Position numbers and translations under genes: made by a program. A DNA stretch of 46,467 nucleotides. It comes from Alistipes sp. (GTDB lineage Bacteria; Bacteroidota; Bacteroidia; Bacteroidales; Rikenellaceae). The notes under the pieces are model-generated. The model did no database searches. It saw only the letters and a list, made by a program, of their open reading frames with translations, and was not told where the DNA came from. Shown here piece after piece: positions 1 through 8,432 of the stretch. The stretch is taken from contig JAFQOR010000004.1 of assembly GCA_017403125.1 (NCBI GenBank), positions 1-46,467 on the forward strand, read 5' to 3'. The first letter of the stretch is position 1. Every line of letters starts with the position of its first letter.

Positions 1-31
1 CCTCATTGATTTTTGCTACCAATTCCTTCAT
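1..31 (-). CDS. 5' end of a gene running off the left edge (possible small histone H1-like protein)
   Basis: An ATG on the minus strand at 29-31 opens a frame reading MKELVAKINE before the window ends. A TATCTTTG promoter box lies at 59-66 at a suitable distance upstream, which supports a real start. The short N-terminus resembles the beginning of the small lysine-rich histone H1-like proteins common in Bacteroidetes, but ten residues cannot establish a family. The recombinase gene ends at 75, so this start lies just beyond the recombinase 3' end and is probably the chromosomal flank. Confidence 0.4.
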   Translation of the reverse strand, partial: MKELVAKINE

Positions 32-58
32 AGTGTCTATTGTTTTAGAATTCAACTG

Positions 59-66
59 CAAAGATA
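59..66 (-). promoter_or_regulatory. Bacteroidetes-type -7 box for the leftward edge gene
   Basis: The minus strand reads TATCTTTG, a full match to the Bacteroidetes TAnnTTTG element. It sits about 28 bases upstream of the ATG at 31. No clear -33 TTG was found at the expected distance, so the call rests on the -7 box and its position. Confidence 0.45.
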
Positions 67-74
67 ACACAAAA

Positions 75-1352
75 TCAGAAAATAGATTCCATTTCGCGCT
101 TGATTTCCTCTCTTCGGGTATTCTTATAGTAGTGTTTGTAGATAGTAAGGGGACTATTACCCGCCATTTCAGCAACCACATATGGGTTATTGCCCGCATC
201 CACCATCTTCGAAATAAACGAACCACGAGCTGAATACCAAGTAACATTCTCTTTTATGCGAAGCATCTTGCATATTTTGGACAAGGTTATTCGCAATTTG
301 GTTGATATTTCATTAACTCTGTATCTTCTCTTTTCTGATGTGGTATGCTTGTGGGTAAACACGGGAAACACATAGTTCCCATATCCAAGCCCCTTATACC
401 TATTAATTATGTCTCGTGACTTCTGAAGTAAAATAGGTTTCGCAGTTTTGGGGAACTTTATTCGCTCATAAATAATTTTATCATCCTGAATACAGTCCCA
501 CGTTAGATTACACACATCTACGTTGGCCATACCGCCAGTGTAGTAACTAAACAAGAACAAATCTAAATGTAGCTGCTCTCGTTTTGTTAACAAAGTTCTG
601 TCGATTGCAGCAATTTTGTTCATTGATTTTGCGGATATAGCTTTCGATGTCGTTTCTGGCCACTTAATGTCATTTCCAAGGCACTCGAAAGCTGCCATAT
701 TAACACCATACATACCTTGTTTGTTAGCATAGTTACATACAGCTCTTAGCAATCTTAATTTTTGGGGTAATCCGCCTTTATTCCCATTTTTAATGCCTTG
801 TTCCTTAATCCAAAATGCTAAATCCAAAAGGAACTGTTCTGTAATGTCTTGAAAAAAATAACTCGAAAATGTTTTTCCATATTTTTCAGAGACAAAAATA
901 GTTAGCACCTTGCGAAGATTAACATAACCCTTTACTGTACCCTTGCTATCCATTATTTGACCGTTTTTAATTCTCTTCTTTATGCGAAAACGTTCCTCTA
1001 GGATATTTATGGTTTGCAATACCGATAATACTTTAACTTCTGATTGAACTTGTTCAATTTCATCAAATGCATGTGAAAGTTGTACAGGAGACCAGTTGCG
1101 TTCTTCAATCTCCCAATCGTCAGCTTTGTGATAATATTTGGTTTTGAGGTCGAAGAGAAGCTTGTTCTTTGCCGTCGCTTCAGCGCTGCCTACTCTAAAA
1201 CTTTGCGACTTGGCGTCCCAGTCTGCCAATAGACCGGTAACATTAACGACCTTGGTTACTCGTGGATAGTTGGTTTTGAAGAAAATCATCTCCAACTTGA
1301 CCATTGATGGGTCTTTGGGATTTGGCTTTCCCTTGATGTTAATAGTGTACAT
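75..1352 (-). CDS. Tyrosine recombinase / site-specific integrase (IntDOT/Tsr-like)
   Basis: A 425-residue tyrosine recombinase with the three-part Bacteroidetes layout: an N-terminal arm-binding domain (about residues 1-90), a SAM-like core-binding domain (about 115-225) and a C-terminal catalytic domain. In the catalytic domain the box II arginine is visible in SARGSF (Arg376), followed by AGNS (397-400, Asn where His/Trp is usual) and the nucleophile region KHYYK (Tyr408/409). The position of the box I arginine reads GMANVDV, so that arginine is absent; this is also known for the CTnDOT integrase. The gene is AT-rich compared with its neighbours, suggesting acquisition. Its start codon is only 6 bases from a perfect 19-bp inverted repeat that bounds a 127-bp spacer. 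It could be a DNA invertase acting on that segment, or the integrase of a lost element. Confidence 0.9.
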   Translation of the reverse strand: MYTINIKGKPNPKDPSMVKLEMIFFKTNYPRVTKVVNVTGLLADWDAKSQSFRVGSAEATAKNKLLFDLKTKYYHKADDWEIEERNWSPVQLSHAFDEIEQVQSEVKVLSVLQTINILEERFRIKKRIKNGQIMDSKGTVKGYVNLRKVLTIFVSEKYGKTFSSYFFQDITEQFLLDLAFWIKEQGIKNGNKGGLPQKLRLLRAVCNYANKQGMYGVNMAAFECLGNDIKWPETTSKAISAKSMNKIAAIDRTLLTKREQLHLDLFLFSYYTGGMANVDVCNLTWDCIQDDKIIYERIKFPKTAKPILLQKSRDIINRYKGLGYGNYVFPVFTHKHTTSEKRRYRVNEISTKLRITLSKICKMLRIKENVTWYSARGSFISKMVDAGNNPYVVAEMAGNSPLTIYKHYYKNTRREEIKREMESIF

Positions 1353-1358
1353 AAAAAA

Positions 1359-1523
1359 GACAAAGTGTTAAGTTGTTACTTTATTTTACTTGGTAGCACT
1401 ATTTGGTCTTAATTTAGACTACATAGAAGACTACATGAGAAGAGTAGAATCTTCGTAAAATAAAGGTTTAAACGGTTTTTTAACGAAAAGTCGTTTCACC
1501 GTCAAACAACTTAACACTTTGTC
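1359..1523. repeat. 165-bp segment bounded by a perfect 19-bp inverted repeat (candidate invertible element)
   Basis: GACAAAGTGTTAAGTTGTT at 1359-1377 is repeated as its exact reverse complement at 1505-1523; neither arm extends inward or outward by another matching base. The 127-bp spacer is AT-rich and holds a directly repeated AGACTACAT (1416-1424 and 1428-1436, 12-bp spacing), an AACGA/TCGTT mini-hairpin near 1477, and no clean TAnnTTTG box on either strand. The left arm lies 6 bases before the recombinase start codon. Size and arm length fit phase-variable DNA inversions of Bacteroidales; regulatory or att-site roles remain alternatives. Confidence 0.6.
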
Positions 1524-1560
1524 AATCAATCAATTCGGAAATAATGTGTTATTCACTTCC

Positions 1561-1588
1561 GAAAAAGAGGCTGCCCACATGGTCAGCC
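1561..1588 (-). terminator. Intrinsic terminator downstream of the lipoprotein gene
   Basis: On the minus strand GGCTGACC pairs with GGGCAGCC (one A.G mismatch) around a 4-base loop and is followed by TCTTTTTC. It lies about 30 bases after the lipoprotein stop codon and insulates the inverted-repeat segment and recombinase from lipoprotein transcription. Confidence 0.7.
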
Positions 1589-1618
1589 CCTGCCTAATCG
1601 CGTTGTAGATGTCGTCGC

Positions 1619-3673
1619 TTACTTAATTGTAAGACGTGTGGGGACTGCGGGTGTCTCCATCTCGCTATAACGCTCGCGAGTGTTATCCTCTACCTTGCGC
1701 AAGTTCTGGGCATTTGTGCGTGTGAGGTTCTGCACGAAGCTCTTGGTCTCGGCATTGTCGTTAATAACAACGCTTGCGGGAGCTACGCTCGTGCCCTGCA
1801 TATTATTGTACCAGTCGATGAATACCTGCGGTTCGTTTGCGCCTTCCTTGGTCGGAGTAATGCTCTCCTTTACGAGATTACTATATTGACCGGTCTCTTC
1901 GTCAACAACGATAGCTACAAATGTGTATGTAGTGCCATACTCCACGTCTCCATAGTATGTTCTCTGGGGGCGAGTGCCTTGATATATAAGTCCGCTGATG
2001 TAGTTTTCCTCATCATAGGGGTCACCAACATAAAGCTCCCAATAGAAGGTTGATGATGCGCCCTCGGGCTCAACAACAAGGTCAATGGGGAGAACTACTC
2101 CGCCAGAGTATCTTGAAAGGAATGAGAAATTACTATTAGCTGCCATAACCTCATCAGCATCAAAGTATCCGAGGGGCTTTAACGAAACAGTTATGTCGGT
2201 TGGCTCATCCGTAACGGTAGTAAAGTCCTTGCGGAATAGCTCGGTAGTGGGTACACCGCCCTTAGCTCCAAATGCATATACAGTATAGTTTGTTTCGGGA
2301 GTTAGCTTAATAAGGTTGTCGGTGTGAGGATAGTTGATGTAGTCGAAGTCAAAATGTGAGATAAGGTAGTCGCGACGCTCCTCATCGGTCTTACCCATTG
2401 ACTCGTAGTATTCGGTTTCTGTATAACCTATAACATAGTAGTCGGGTATATCAGGTGTTGTTGAGACAGTTGCTCCATAGGGACCTACATTTGTTACCTG
2501 AATATCGATCTTCATGTCCGAAGGCTCAACACCGTCGGTTGTGAAAATGTCAATCTGTGGAACAGATGCGCAAATAGCAAGATCGTTCACGGCGAACGAA
2601 GCGAGGTAGTACTCGGTATTTGCCAATAGGTGAACGTAGTATGAGTCCTTACCCATTGAGCATCTTTCTGATAGAATAGCCGAGGCCGAGGGCGTCATCA
2701 TATGAGACAACTCGTCACTTGCCATATAGTTAAAGTACTCCTCTACATACTTCTCGGGAGTCTTACCAGACTCGTCGATAACAACCTTGGGGAACAAATC
2801 AAAATAGTAGTAGCCAGAGTATGTGCCCTTGGGGTAGATCTCCTCGATGTTTACAAACGGACCATCAATCGACATCTTTACCTCAAACTTCTGCTCGGTG
2901 AGCTCTTGTGCCTTTGTGCGGACCGTGAGGCGGGTGATGGGCGATGCAAGCTCCTTGGTATCGATATTTACGTGATAGCAGTAAAATATATACTCTGAAT
3001 CGGGACAGCCGTCACCAACCTTAATATTCATCTGGTTGCCATATTTTGCTCGAGCGTTTAAGACGTCATCAATAGTTGCGTTATTCCACGTTCCCAAAGC
3101 ATCAAAGAACAACATATCATCCATGAAGAGTGCCATATCCTCCTGCAAATCATTCTCCTCGATGTAGTCGGGAGATGCTGACATGCAGATATATGCAGTC
3201 TCCGCATCTTTCGGATATACGTTCACGTAATATTCACGATAGTCGGCTCTTGACAACTCAACGTGGAAGTATTCGTTGGTTATTGTAGGTATTTCACCCG
3301 CATCGGCCTGCTTTACTTTAATCTGCTTGTTCTGTGCACCCTTGTAGCTAACCTCGATGGTTGCCTCACGTGCATTACCAGAGTTGCTGGTAACAGAAAC
3401 CTTGATAATACCGGCAGTGGCAGTGTTTGTAGTTACCCAATCTGCCGAAGAGGTAGCAGAGATAACCTCGCCATCGATAGCGTTGGTCAAGGTGTAGGTT
3501 ACGGTGTAATCACCCGCAGACGCTGCAACTTCAAGCACGCTCTTTTCGAGTGTGATTGCAGGGGCGTTTGGGTCGTTAGTGTTGGGCTCCGTTGGATCCT
3601 CCTCGCAGGCAGCGAAAAGAGCAACACTCATCAGAGGGAGCAAGGCCCACATGAACTTGTTGATGATTTTCAT
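1619..3673 (-). CDS. Large surface-type lipoprotein with N-terminal BACON-like domain
   Basis: A 684-residue predicted lipoprotein. The start at 3673 was chosen because it opens directly into a signal peptide ending in the lipobox LFAAC with Cys23; the frame is open 32 codons further upstream but those residues are not signal-like. The cysteine is followed by an acidic stretch (EEDPTEP), which resembles the surface-export signal of Bacteroidetes lipoproteins. Residues of roughly 38-125 form a BACON-like all-beta module (conserved ADW and ITVKQA-type ending). The remainder holds several beta-rich, fibronectin-like stretches with many aromatic residues and no recognised catalytic motif. A promoter is visible about 110 bases upstream and a terminator downstream, so the gene is probably monocistronic. 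A carbohydrate or mucin-binding role is a guess from BACON biology; function is not established. Confidence 0.8.
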   Translation of the reverse strand: MKIINKFMWALLPLMSVALFAACEEDPTEPNTNDPNAPAITLEKSVLEVAASAGDYTVTYTLTNAIDGEVISATSSADWVTTNTATAGIIKVSVTSNSGNAREATIEVSYKGAQNKQIKVKQADAGEIPTITNEYFHVELSRADYREYYVNVYPKDAETAYICMSASPDYIEENDLQEDMALFMDDMLFFDALGTWNNATIDDVLNARAKYGNQMNIKVGDGCPDSEYIFYCYHVNIDTKELASPITRLTVRTKAQELTEQKFEVKMSIDGPFVNIEEIYPKGTYSGYYYFDLFPKVVIDESGKTPEKYVEEYFNYMASDELSHMMTPSASAILSERCSMGKDSYYVHLLANTEYYLASFAVNDLAICASVPQIDIFTTDGVEPSDMKIDIQVTNVGPYGATVSTTPDIPDYYVIGYTETEYYESMGKTDEERRDYLISHFDFDYINYPHTDNLIKLTPETNYTVYAFGAKGGVPTTELFRKDFTTVTDEPTDITVSLKPLGYFDADEVMAANSNFSFLSRYSGGVVLPIDLVVEPEGASSTFYWELYVGDPYDEENYISGLIYQGTRPQRTYYGDVEYGTTYTFVAIVVDEETGQYSNLVKESITPTKEGANEPQVFIDWYNNMQGTSVAPASVVINDNAETKSFVQNLTRTNAQNLRKVEDNTRERYSEMETPAVPTRLTIK

Positions 3674-3781
3674 AATAGTTAGTGTTAAATGGTTAATTAT
3701 AAAATATTTACATCTATTATTTCTCTCTCTTGTATGCCTTGTCGCCTCATGGTACGGACAAAAGCACACTAATCAGTGTGG

Positions 3782-3811
3782 CAAATATACGAATAATTAG
3801 CAAAAAAACAA
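3782..3811 (-). promoter_or_regulatory. Promoter of the lipoprotein gene
   Basis: Minus strand TTG (3809-3811), 19 bases, then TATATTTG (3782-3789): a full Bacteroidetes -33/-7 pair. It predicts a 5' leader of about 100 bases before the ATG at 3673. Confidence 0.7.
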
Positions 3812-3870
3812 CAATATACGCCTACTTTTTAGCTTTTTAGAGGGAGTATGTCATTTTCGAAGGTTGCATA

Positions 3871-3911
3871 AAACAACCACCCCACGCGACACATGTCGGT
3901 GGGGTGGCTGT
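3871..3911 (-). terminator. Terminator at the end of the dcw-leuS operon
   Basis: ACA-A-CCACCCCAC pairs with GTGGGGTGG-C-TGT (12 pairs around one A/C mismatch) with a 13-base loop; the minus strand continues TTTTATG. It lies 43 bases after the leuS stop codon and is GC-rich and unusually strong. Confidence 0.75.
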
Positions 3912-3953
3912 CATACTATAATAATATGGATAGGTGCGACGTCGTTCCGCACA

Positions 3954-6710
3954 CTACATTACAATGTTAATAATCTTGCCCTTGACAACGATAATCTTCT
4001 TTGGCATCTTACCTTCGAGCCACTTTTGTGCCCCCTCGCATGTTACGATATGTGCTGCGATATCACTATCTGCAAGGTCGAGTGCATACTCCTGCTTGAA
4101 GCGCAACTTACCATTTATCATTACGGGATACTCGAAAGAGTTCTCCACCAAGTAGTCGTTGTTGTACTTGGGGAAGGGGGCGTCGCATACGGTTGTCGTA
4201 TGACCCAAAGCGTGCCATAGCTCCTCTGCTATGTGCGGAGCAAACGGTGCGATAAGGGAGGTGAGAGGCTCTAAAACTTCGCGCTTCGAGCAGTCGCCAA
4301 GTTCGTTCAAACATATCATGAAGGCGGCTATCGAGGTGTTGAACGAGAAGTTCTCGATATCCTCGCCAACCTTCTTGATGGTCTTGTGTAGTGTTTTCAG
4401 TTCGGCACGTGTCGCCTTCTCGTCGTTGATAAGCAGTTTGCCATCGCGAGAGTAGAACTTCGACCACAAGCGACGCAAGAACTTATGCACACCGTCGATA
4501 CCGTTTGTATCCCAGGGTTTCGACTGCTCCAACGGTCCGAGGAACATCTCATACATGCGTAGAGTGTCGGCTCCGTAGTTCTCGACAATGTGGTCGGGAT
4601 TTACGACGTTGAACATCGACTTCGACATCTTCTCGATAGCCCAGTCGCATATGTACTTGCCGTCCTCCAATACGAACTCGGCGTCGTTGAACTCCGGACG
4701 CCATGCACGGAAGGCATCGATGTCGAGGATGTCGTTCTTCACGATATTCACATCCACGTGAATCCTCTGTGTCTCATAGCCATCTTTTAGACCCTTCGAC
4801 ACAAACTTGTTGGTACCGACGATGCGGAACACGAAGTTCGAGCGACCCTGAATCATGCCTTGATTAACGAGCTTCTTGAAGGGCTCCTTCTCGCATACGT
4901 AGCCCAAGTCGTAGAGGAACATGTTCCAGAAGCGCGAGTACATGAGGTGGCCCGTGGCGTGCTCTATACCTCCGACATAGAGATCGACATTGCGCCAATA
5001 CTCATTCTCGCGTTTGCCCACCAGCGCCTCGTGATTGTGTGGATCCATGTAACGCAGGTAGTAGGCCGATGAGCCGGCAAAGCCCGGCATCGTCGATAGC
5101 TCATAGGGGTAACCTTCTGCCGTATGCCACTCCTTGACACGAGCCAATGGAGGTTCTCCCTCGGACGTAGGTCCGAAGTTCTCGATTGCAGGCAACGTTA
5201 GGGGCAGTGCCTCGTCTGCAAGACGGCGGGCAACGTCACCCTTGTAGTAGATGGGGAAGGGCTCACCCCAATATCTCTGGCGTGAGAAGATTGCGTCGCG
5301 AAGGCGGTAGTTCACCAAGCGCTTACCTATACCTCGGCGCTCAACCTCCTTGAACATAAAGTCGATAGCCTCCTTAACATCCATGCCGTTAATGATATCC
5401 GAGTTGATGAGCTTACCCTCCTTGGCGTCGTACGACTCTACTTCGATGTTGCCACCCTCGACTACGGGGATGATGTCGATACCGAAGTGACGCGCAAAGG
5501 CGTAGTCTCGCGAGTCGTGTGCAGGGACAGCCATGATGGCTCCCGTACCATAGCCCGAGAGAACATAGTCCGAGATATAGATTGGAATAGCCTGTCCCGT
5601 GAAGGGATTGATGGCGTATGAGCCGGTCTTAACGCCACTCACACGCTTGGTATCGGCGATACGTTCGCGCTCCGAGCGGCGCTTCGTGTCGATGATATAC
5701 TGCTCAACAGCCTCGCGGTTGTCCTCTGTCGTAAGCTCCTTAACCCATTCGTGCTCGGGGGCGATAACCATGAATGTAACGCCATAGATAGTGTCGGGAC
5801 GTGTGGTAAATATCTCCAACTTGCGCTCGGTACCGGCGATTTCGAAGAATACCTGTGCACCTACCGAGCGACCAATCCAGTTGCGCTGAATCTCTTTCAG
5901 CGAGTCGCTCCACTCCAACTCGTCCAAGCCATCCAGCATGCGTTGTGCGTATGCCGTAACACGCAATAGCCACTGCTTCATGCGCTTCTGCTCTACGGGG
6001 TGACCGCCACGCTCCGACAAGCCATCCTTAACCTCGTCGTTGGCAAGCACGGTGCCGAGTGCCGGGCACCAATTCACCATGGTGTCGGCGCGGAAGGCGA
6101 GTCGATAGTTTTGCAGTGTCTGCTCGCGGTCTGCCTCCGACATAGCGCACCATTCGTGAGCCGAAAATTCGAGGTTTTGGGTCTGTGCCGCATCCAAGCC
6201 CACCGTGCCATGCTCCTCGAAGTATGTTATAAGCTCCTTGATGGGTTCGGCGCGGCGTGTGCGGTTGTTGTACCAGTGGTCGAACATCTGCAAGAATGCC
6301 CACTGTGTCCATTGGTAATACTCCGGTTCGCAGGTACGCACCTCGCGCGACCAATCGAACGAGAAACCAATCTTGTCGAGTTGTGAGCGGTAGCGAGCGA
6401 TATTCTGCTCGGTGGTGATTGCAGGATGCTGACCTGTCTGTATGGCATACTGCTCTGCCGGAAGGCCGAAGGCGTCGTAGCCCATGGGGTGGAGGACGTT
6501 GAAGCCCGACTGACGCTTGTAGCGTGAGTATATGTCAGAGGCTATGTAGCCAAGTGGGTGTCCGACATGAAGACCCGCACCCGAGGGGTAGGGGAACATA
6601 TCCAATACGTAGAACTTGGGGCGTGATGGATCTACCTCTACGTTATAGGTTCCATCTTCGCGCCACTTTTGTTGCCATTTTTGCTCTATGGCTCTAAAAT
6701 CATACTCCAT
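3954..6710 (-). CDS. leuS: Leucyl-tRNA synthetase
   Basis: Cytoplasmic class Ia aminoacyl-tRNA synthetase that charges tRNA-Leu. The protein is 918 residues, normal for the bacterial type. The ATP-binding HIGH equivalent is HVGH (residues 48-51) within [16 protein letters not shown], and KMSKS is at 694-698. The CP1 editing domain lies between them, including the TTRPDTIYG segment typical of the editing core, and the C-terminal anticodon-binding helices and small C-terminal domain follow. The gene is last in a leftward run that begins with rsmH, 34 bases after an S4-domain gene, and is followed by a strong terminator. No T-box or leader structure is visible before it. Its place here, where murG would usually follow ftsW, is unusual. 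Confidence 0.98.
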   Translation of the reverse strand: MEYDFRAIEQKWQQKWREDGTYNVEVDPSRPKFYVLDMFPYPSGAGLHVGHPLGYIASDIYSRYKRQSGFNVLHPMGYDAFGLPAEQYAIQTGQHPAITTEQNIARYRSQLDKIGFSFDWSREVRTCEPEYYQWTQWAFLQMFDHWYNNRTRRAEPIKELITYFEEHGTVGLDAAQTQNLEFSAHEWCAMSEADREQTLQNYRLAFRADTMVNWCPALGTVLANDEVKDGLSERGGHPVEQKRMKQWLLRVTAYAQRMLDGLDELEWSDSLKEIQRNWIGRSVGAQVFFEIAGTERKLEIFTTRPDTIYGVTFMVIAPEHEWVKELTTEDNREAVEQYIIDTKRRSERERIADTKRVSGVKTGSYAINPFTGQAIPIYISDYVLSGYGTGAIMAVPAHDSRDYAFARHFGIDIIPVVEGGNIEVESYDAKEGKLINSDIINGMDVKEAIDFMFKEVERRGIGKRLVNYRLRDAIFSRQRYWGEPFPIYYKGDVARRLADEALPLTLPAIENFGPTSEGEPPLARVKEWHTAEGYPYELSTMPGFAGSSAYYLRYMDPHNHEALVGKRENEYWRNVDLYVGGIEHATGHLMYSRFWNMFLYDLGYVCEKEPFKKLVNQGMIQGRSNFVFRIVGTNKFVSKGLKDGYETQRIHVDVNIVKNDILDIDAFRAWRPEFNDAEFVLEDGKYICDWAIEKMSKSMFNVVNPDHIVENYGADTLRMYEMFLGPLEQSKPWDTNGIDGVHKFLRRLWSKFYSRDGKLLINDEKATRAELKTLHKTIKKVGEDIENFSFNTSIAAFMICLNELGDCSKREVLEPLTSLIAPFAPHIAEELWHALGHTTTVCDAPFPKYNNDYLVENSFEYPVMINGKLRFKQEYALDLADSDIAAHIVTCEGAQKWLEGKMPKKIIVVKGKIINIVM

Positions 6711-6744
6711 AATTCTCTATTATTTATTATTTGTACTTTGTCGG

Positions 6745-7161
6745 TTAATCCTCATCCTCGTCGTCCCACGCCTCATCGTCGAGATAGAAGCTATCCATCA
6801 GGGCATCTATGTCGCGGCGCTCCTTCTTTGTTGGACGTCCTGTGCCTCGGTCGCGGAAGACGAATATTGTCTCGTGAGGCACGTTGAGCTTATCGAGCTC
6901 CTCCTGCGGAGTGCAATTCAGACAGTAGGTAGGGACATTTTTTGCCGGCTGGCGGCTCGACACCAGGTCCAGAACCTTGTAGCTGTACGTAACGCGCTCG
7001 CGTCGCACCGATATGCGGTCGCCGACCTTCACCTCGCGCGAAGGCTTGGCATAGGCGTCATTTACCAAAACGCGATTCTGGCGTATGGCATCTGCTGCAT
7101 CGCTACGTGTCTTGAAGATGCGTACTGCCCACAGATATTTGTCCAATCTTATATCGCTCAT
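6745..7161 (-). CDS. S4-domain RNA-binding protein (Hsp15/HslR-like)
   Basis: A 138-residue protein whose N-terminus (IRLDKYLWAVRIFKTR) is the canonical S4 RNA-binding fold of the Hsp15 family, which in E. coli binds 50S subunits carrying stalled nascent chains. The S4 module spans about residues 4-70, followed by a basic linker and an acidic C-terminal tail (DDEAWDDEDED). Its ATG overlaps the ftsW stop codon as TAATG, so translation is probably coupled to ftsW. It is followed 34 bases later by leuS. The family assignment is firm; the exact role in this organism is inferred from homologues. Confidence 0.9.
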   Translation of the reverse strand: MSDIRLDKYLWAVRIFKTRSDAADAIRQNRVLVNDAYAKPSREVKVGDRISVRRERVTYSYKVLDLVSSRQPAKNVPTYCLNCTPQEELDKLNVPHETIFVFRDRGTGRPTKKERRDIDALMDSFYLDDEAWDDEDED

Positions 7162-8417
7162 TATTGTTGCAATGTATTATGTTTGTTTGTGCGACTGACA
7201 CTCAACATCATGCCCATGGCTATGGTTGTTATGAGCAGCGATGTTCCACCGCGCGATATGAGCGGTAGTGTCTGTCCCGTCTCGGGTATGATGTGTGTCT
7301 GCACCAATATGTGTAGCAGTGCCTGACACGTTATCAGCAGCCCAAGTCCCAGGGTCATCAGTGCAGGAAACACAGTGTTGCACCGCCTAAAAATCTCTAT
7401 CGAACGGAAGAATATCCATAGGTAGAGCATCATCAGTATCAGGGCTATGATCAATCCATACTCCGACACGAAGAAGGCGTAGGCAAAGTCGCTTTCGGGG
7501 TGCACGACAATGGCGCGTGCCGTGCTCTGGCCTGCACCCTCGCCCAGCATGCCGCCGTTGTGTATGGCAATCATAGCTCGCTGCGTATCCGATAGTTTAT
7601 ATACGGCATCCACTGTGCCGTCGCCTGTCCACTCCTCGACCCATGCCGAGAAGCGTCCTCCGGCTGTATCGCCACGACCCATGCCAACTGCCGACATCAG
7701 CATAATGAGCATCACGCCACCGGCGAGCGTAAGCATCGTAAATTTCAGAATCTCGCGAATACGCACTCGCGCAATGTAGAGCATGATGGTCGATGCAATG
7801 AATATAAGCACTACCGATGATGTGTGTGCCGGGAGGATTACCAAACACGACAGAATCACCGGACCGAGGATGGGTATGGTATTCTCCTTGATGATTTGCC
7901 TCTGTTTGCTGTCGCGCAGATGCCACGACGTGGGTAGCAGCAGTGTGTTGTGTATGTTGCTCTGGCGTGAGTCCATGCGCAGGGCGAGCATGAGGATTGT
8001 CATAATCTTCAAGCCCTCCGAAGGCTGGAATTGTATGGGGCCGAGAGCTATCCAACGGGCTGCACCGTTGGTCGTCGAGCCAATGAAGTAGGTGGCGATG
8101 GTGAGTATGACGAAGAGCCAGTAGAGTGTTGGAGTAAAGCGCCTATACCACTTATAATCAATCTTATGCACGACGAAGATTGTGGGTATTGCCATCAGTA
8201 CAAGTATCATCTGCTGGCGCAACGAATCCGTAGTACTCATATCCGACGATATGTCGTATGCCATCTTTGCGGTCGATGAATACACCACGAGGATGGATAG
8301 AATGAGCAGCACCGTGAATATTATCCACAGCATGCGGTCACCCTCGATGATGCTTGCACGTCGGCGCAACTCTCTTTCGGCAGCCTCGCTACCCGATGTA
8401 CTCCTGTTCGTTGCCAT
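7161..8417 (-). CDS. ftsW: Septal peptidoglycan polymerase FtsW (SEDS family)
   Basis: A 418-residue polytopic inner-membrane protein of the SEDS family (FtsW/RodA), the glycosyltransferase that polymerises lipid II together with its cognate class B PBP. The N-terminus is a short cytoplasmic charged stretch followed by about ten hydrophobic segments. The C-terminal PLISRGGTSLL motif is characteristic of SEDS proteins. Assignment as FtsW rather than RodA rests on its place in the dcw cluster, downstream of murD and in the same operon as ftsI. It overlaps the following S4 gene by one base. It is the last wall gene of the cluster; murG, murC, ftsQ, ftsA and ftsZ do not follow. Confidence 0.93.
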   Translation of the reverse strand: MATNRSTSGSEAAERELRRRASIIEGDRMLWIIFTVLLILSILVVYSSTAKMAYDISSDMSTTDSLRQQMILVLMAIPTIFVVHKIDYKWYRRFTPTLYWLFVILTIATYFIGSTTNGAARWIALGPIQFQPSEGLKIMTILMLALRMDSRQSNIHNTLLLPTSWHLRDSKQRQIIKENTIPILGPVILSCLVILPAHTSSVVLIFIASTIMLYIARVRIREILKFTMLTLAGGVMLIMLMSAVGMGRGDTAGGRFSAWVEEWTGDGTVDAVYKLSDTQRAMIAIHNGGMLGEGAGQSTARAIVVHPESDFAYAFFVSEYGLIIALILMMLYLWIFFRSIEIFRRCNTVFPALMTLGLGLLITCQALLHILVQTHIIPETGQTLPLISRGGTSLLITTIAMGMMLSVSRTNKHNTLQQ

Positions 8418-8432
8418 ACTTTGTTGTATCCA

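Noticed and set aside
3674-3769. N-terminal extension of the lipoprotein
   Set aside because: The 32 extra residues are not signal-like, and the lipobox signal peptide begins at the ATG at 3673.
6711-6744. T-box or leader element before leuS
   Set aside because: Only 34 bases separate leuS from the S4 gene and no structure is visible; the gene is internal to an operon.
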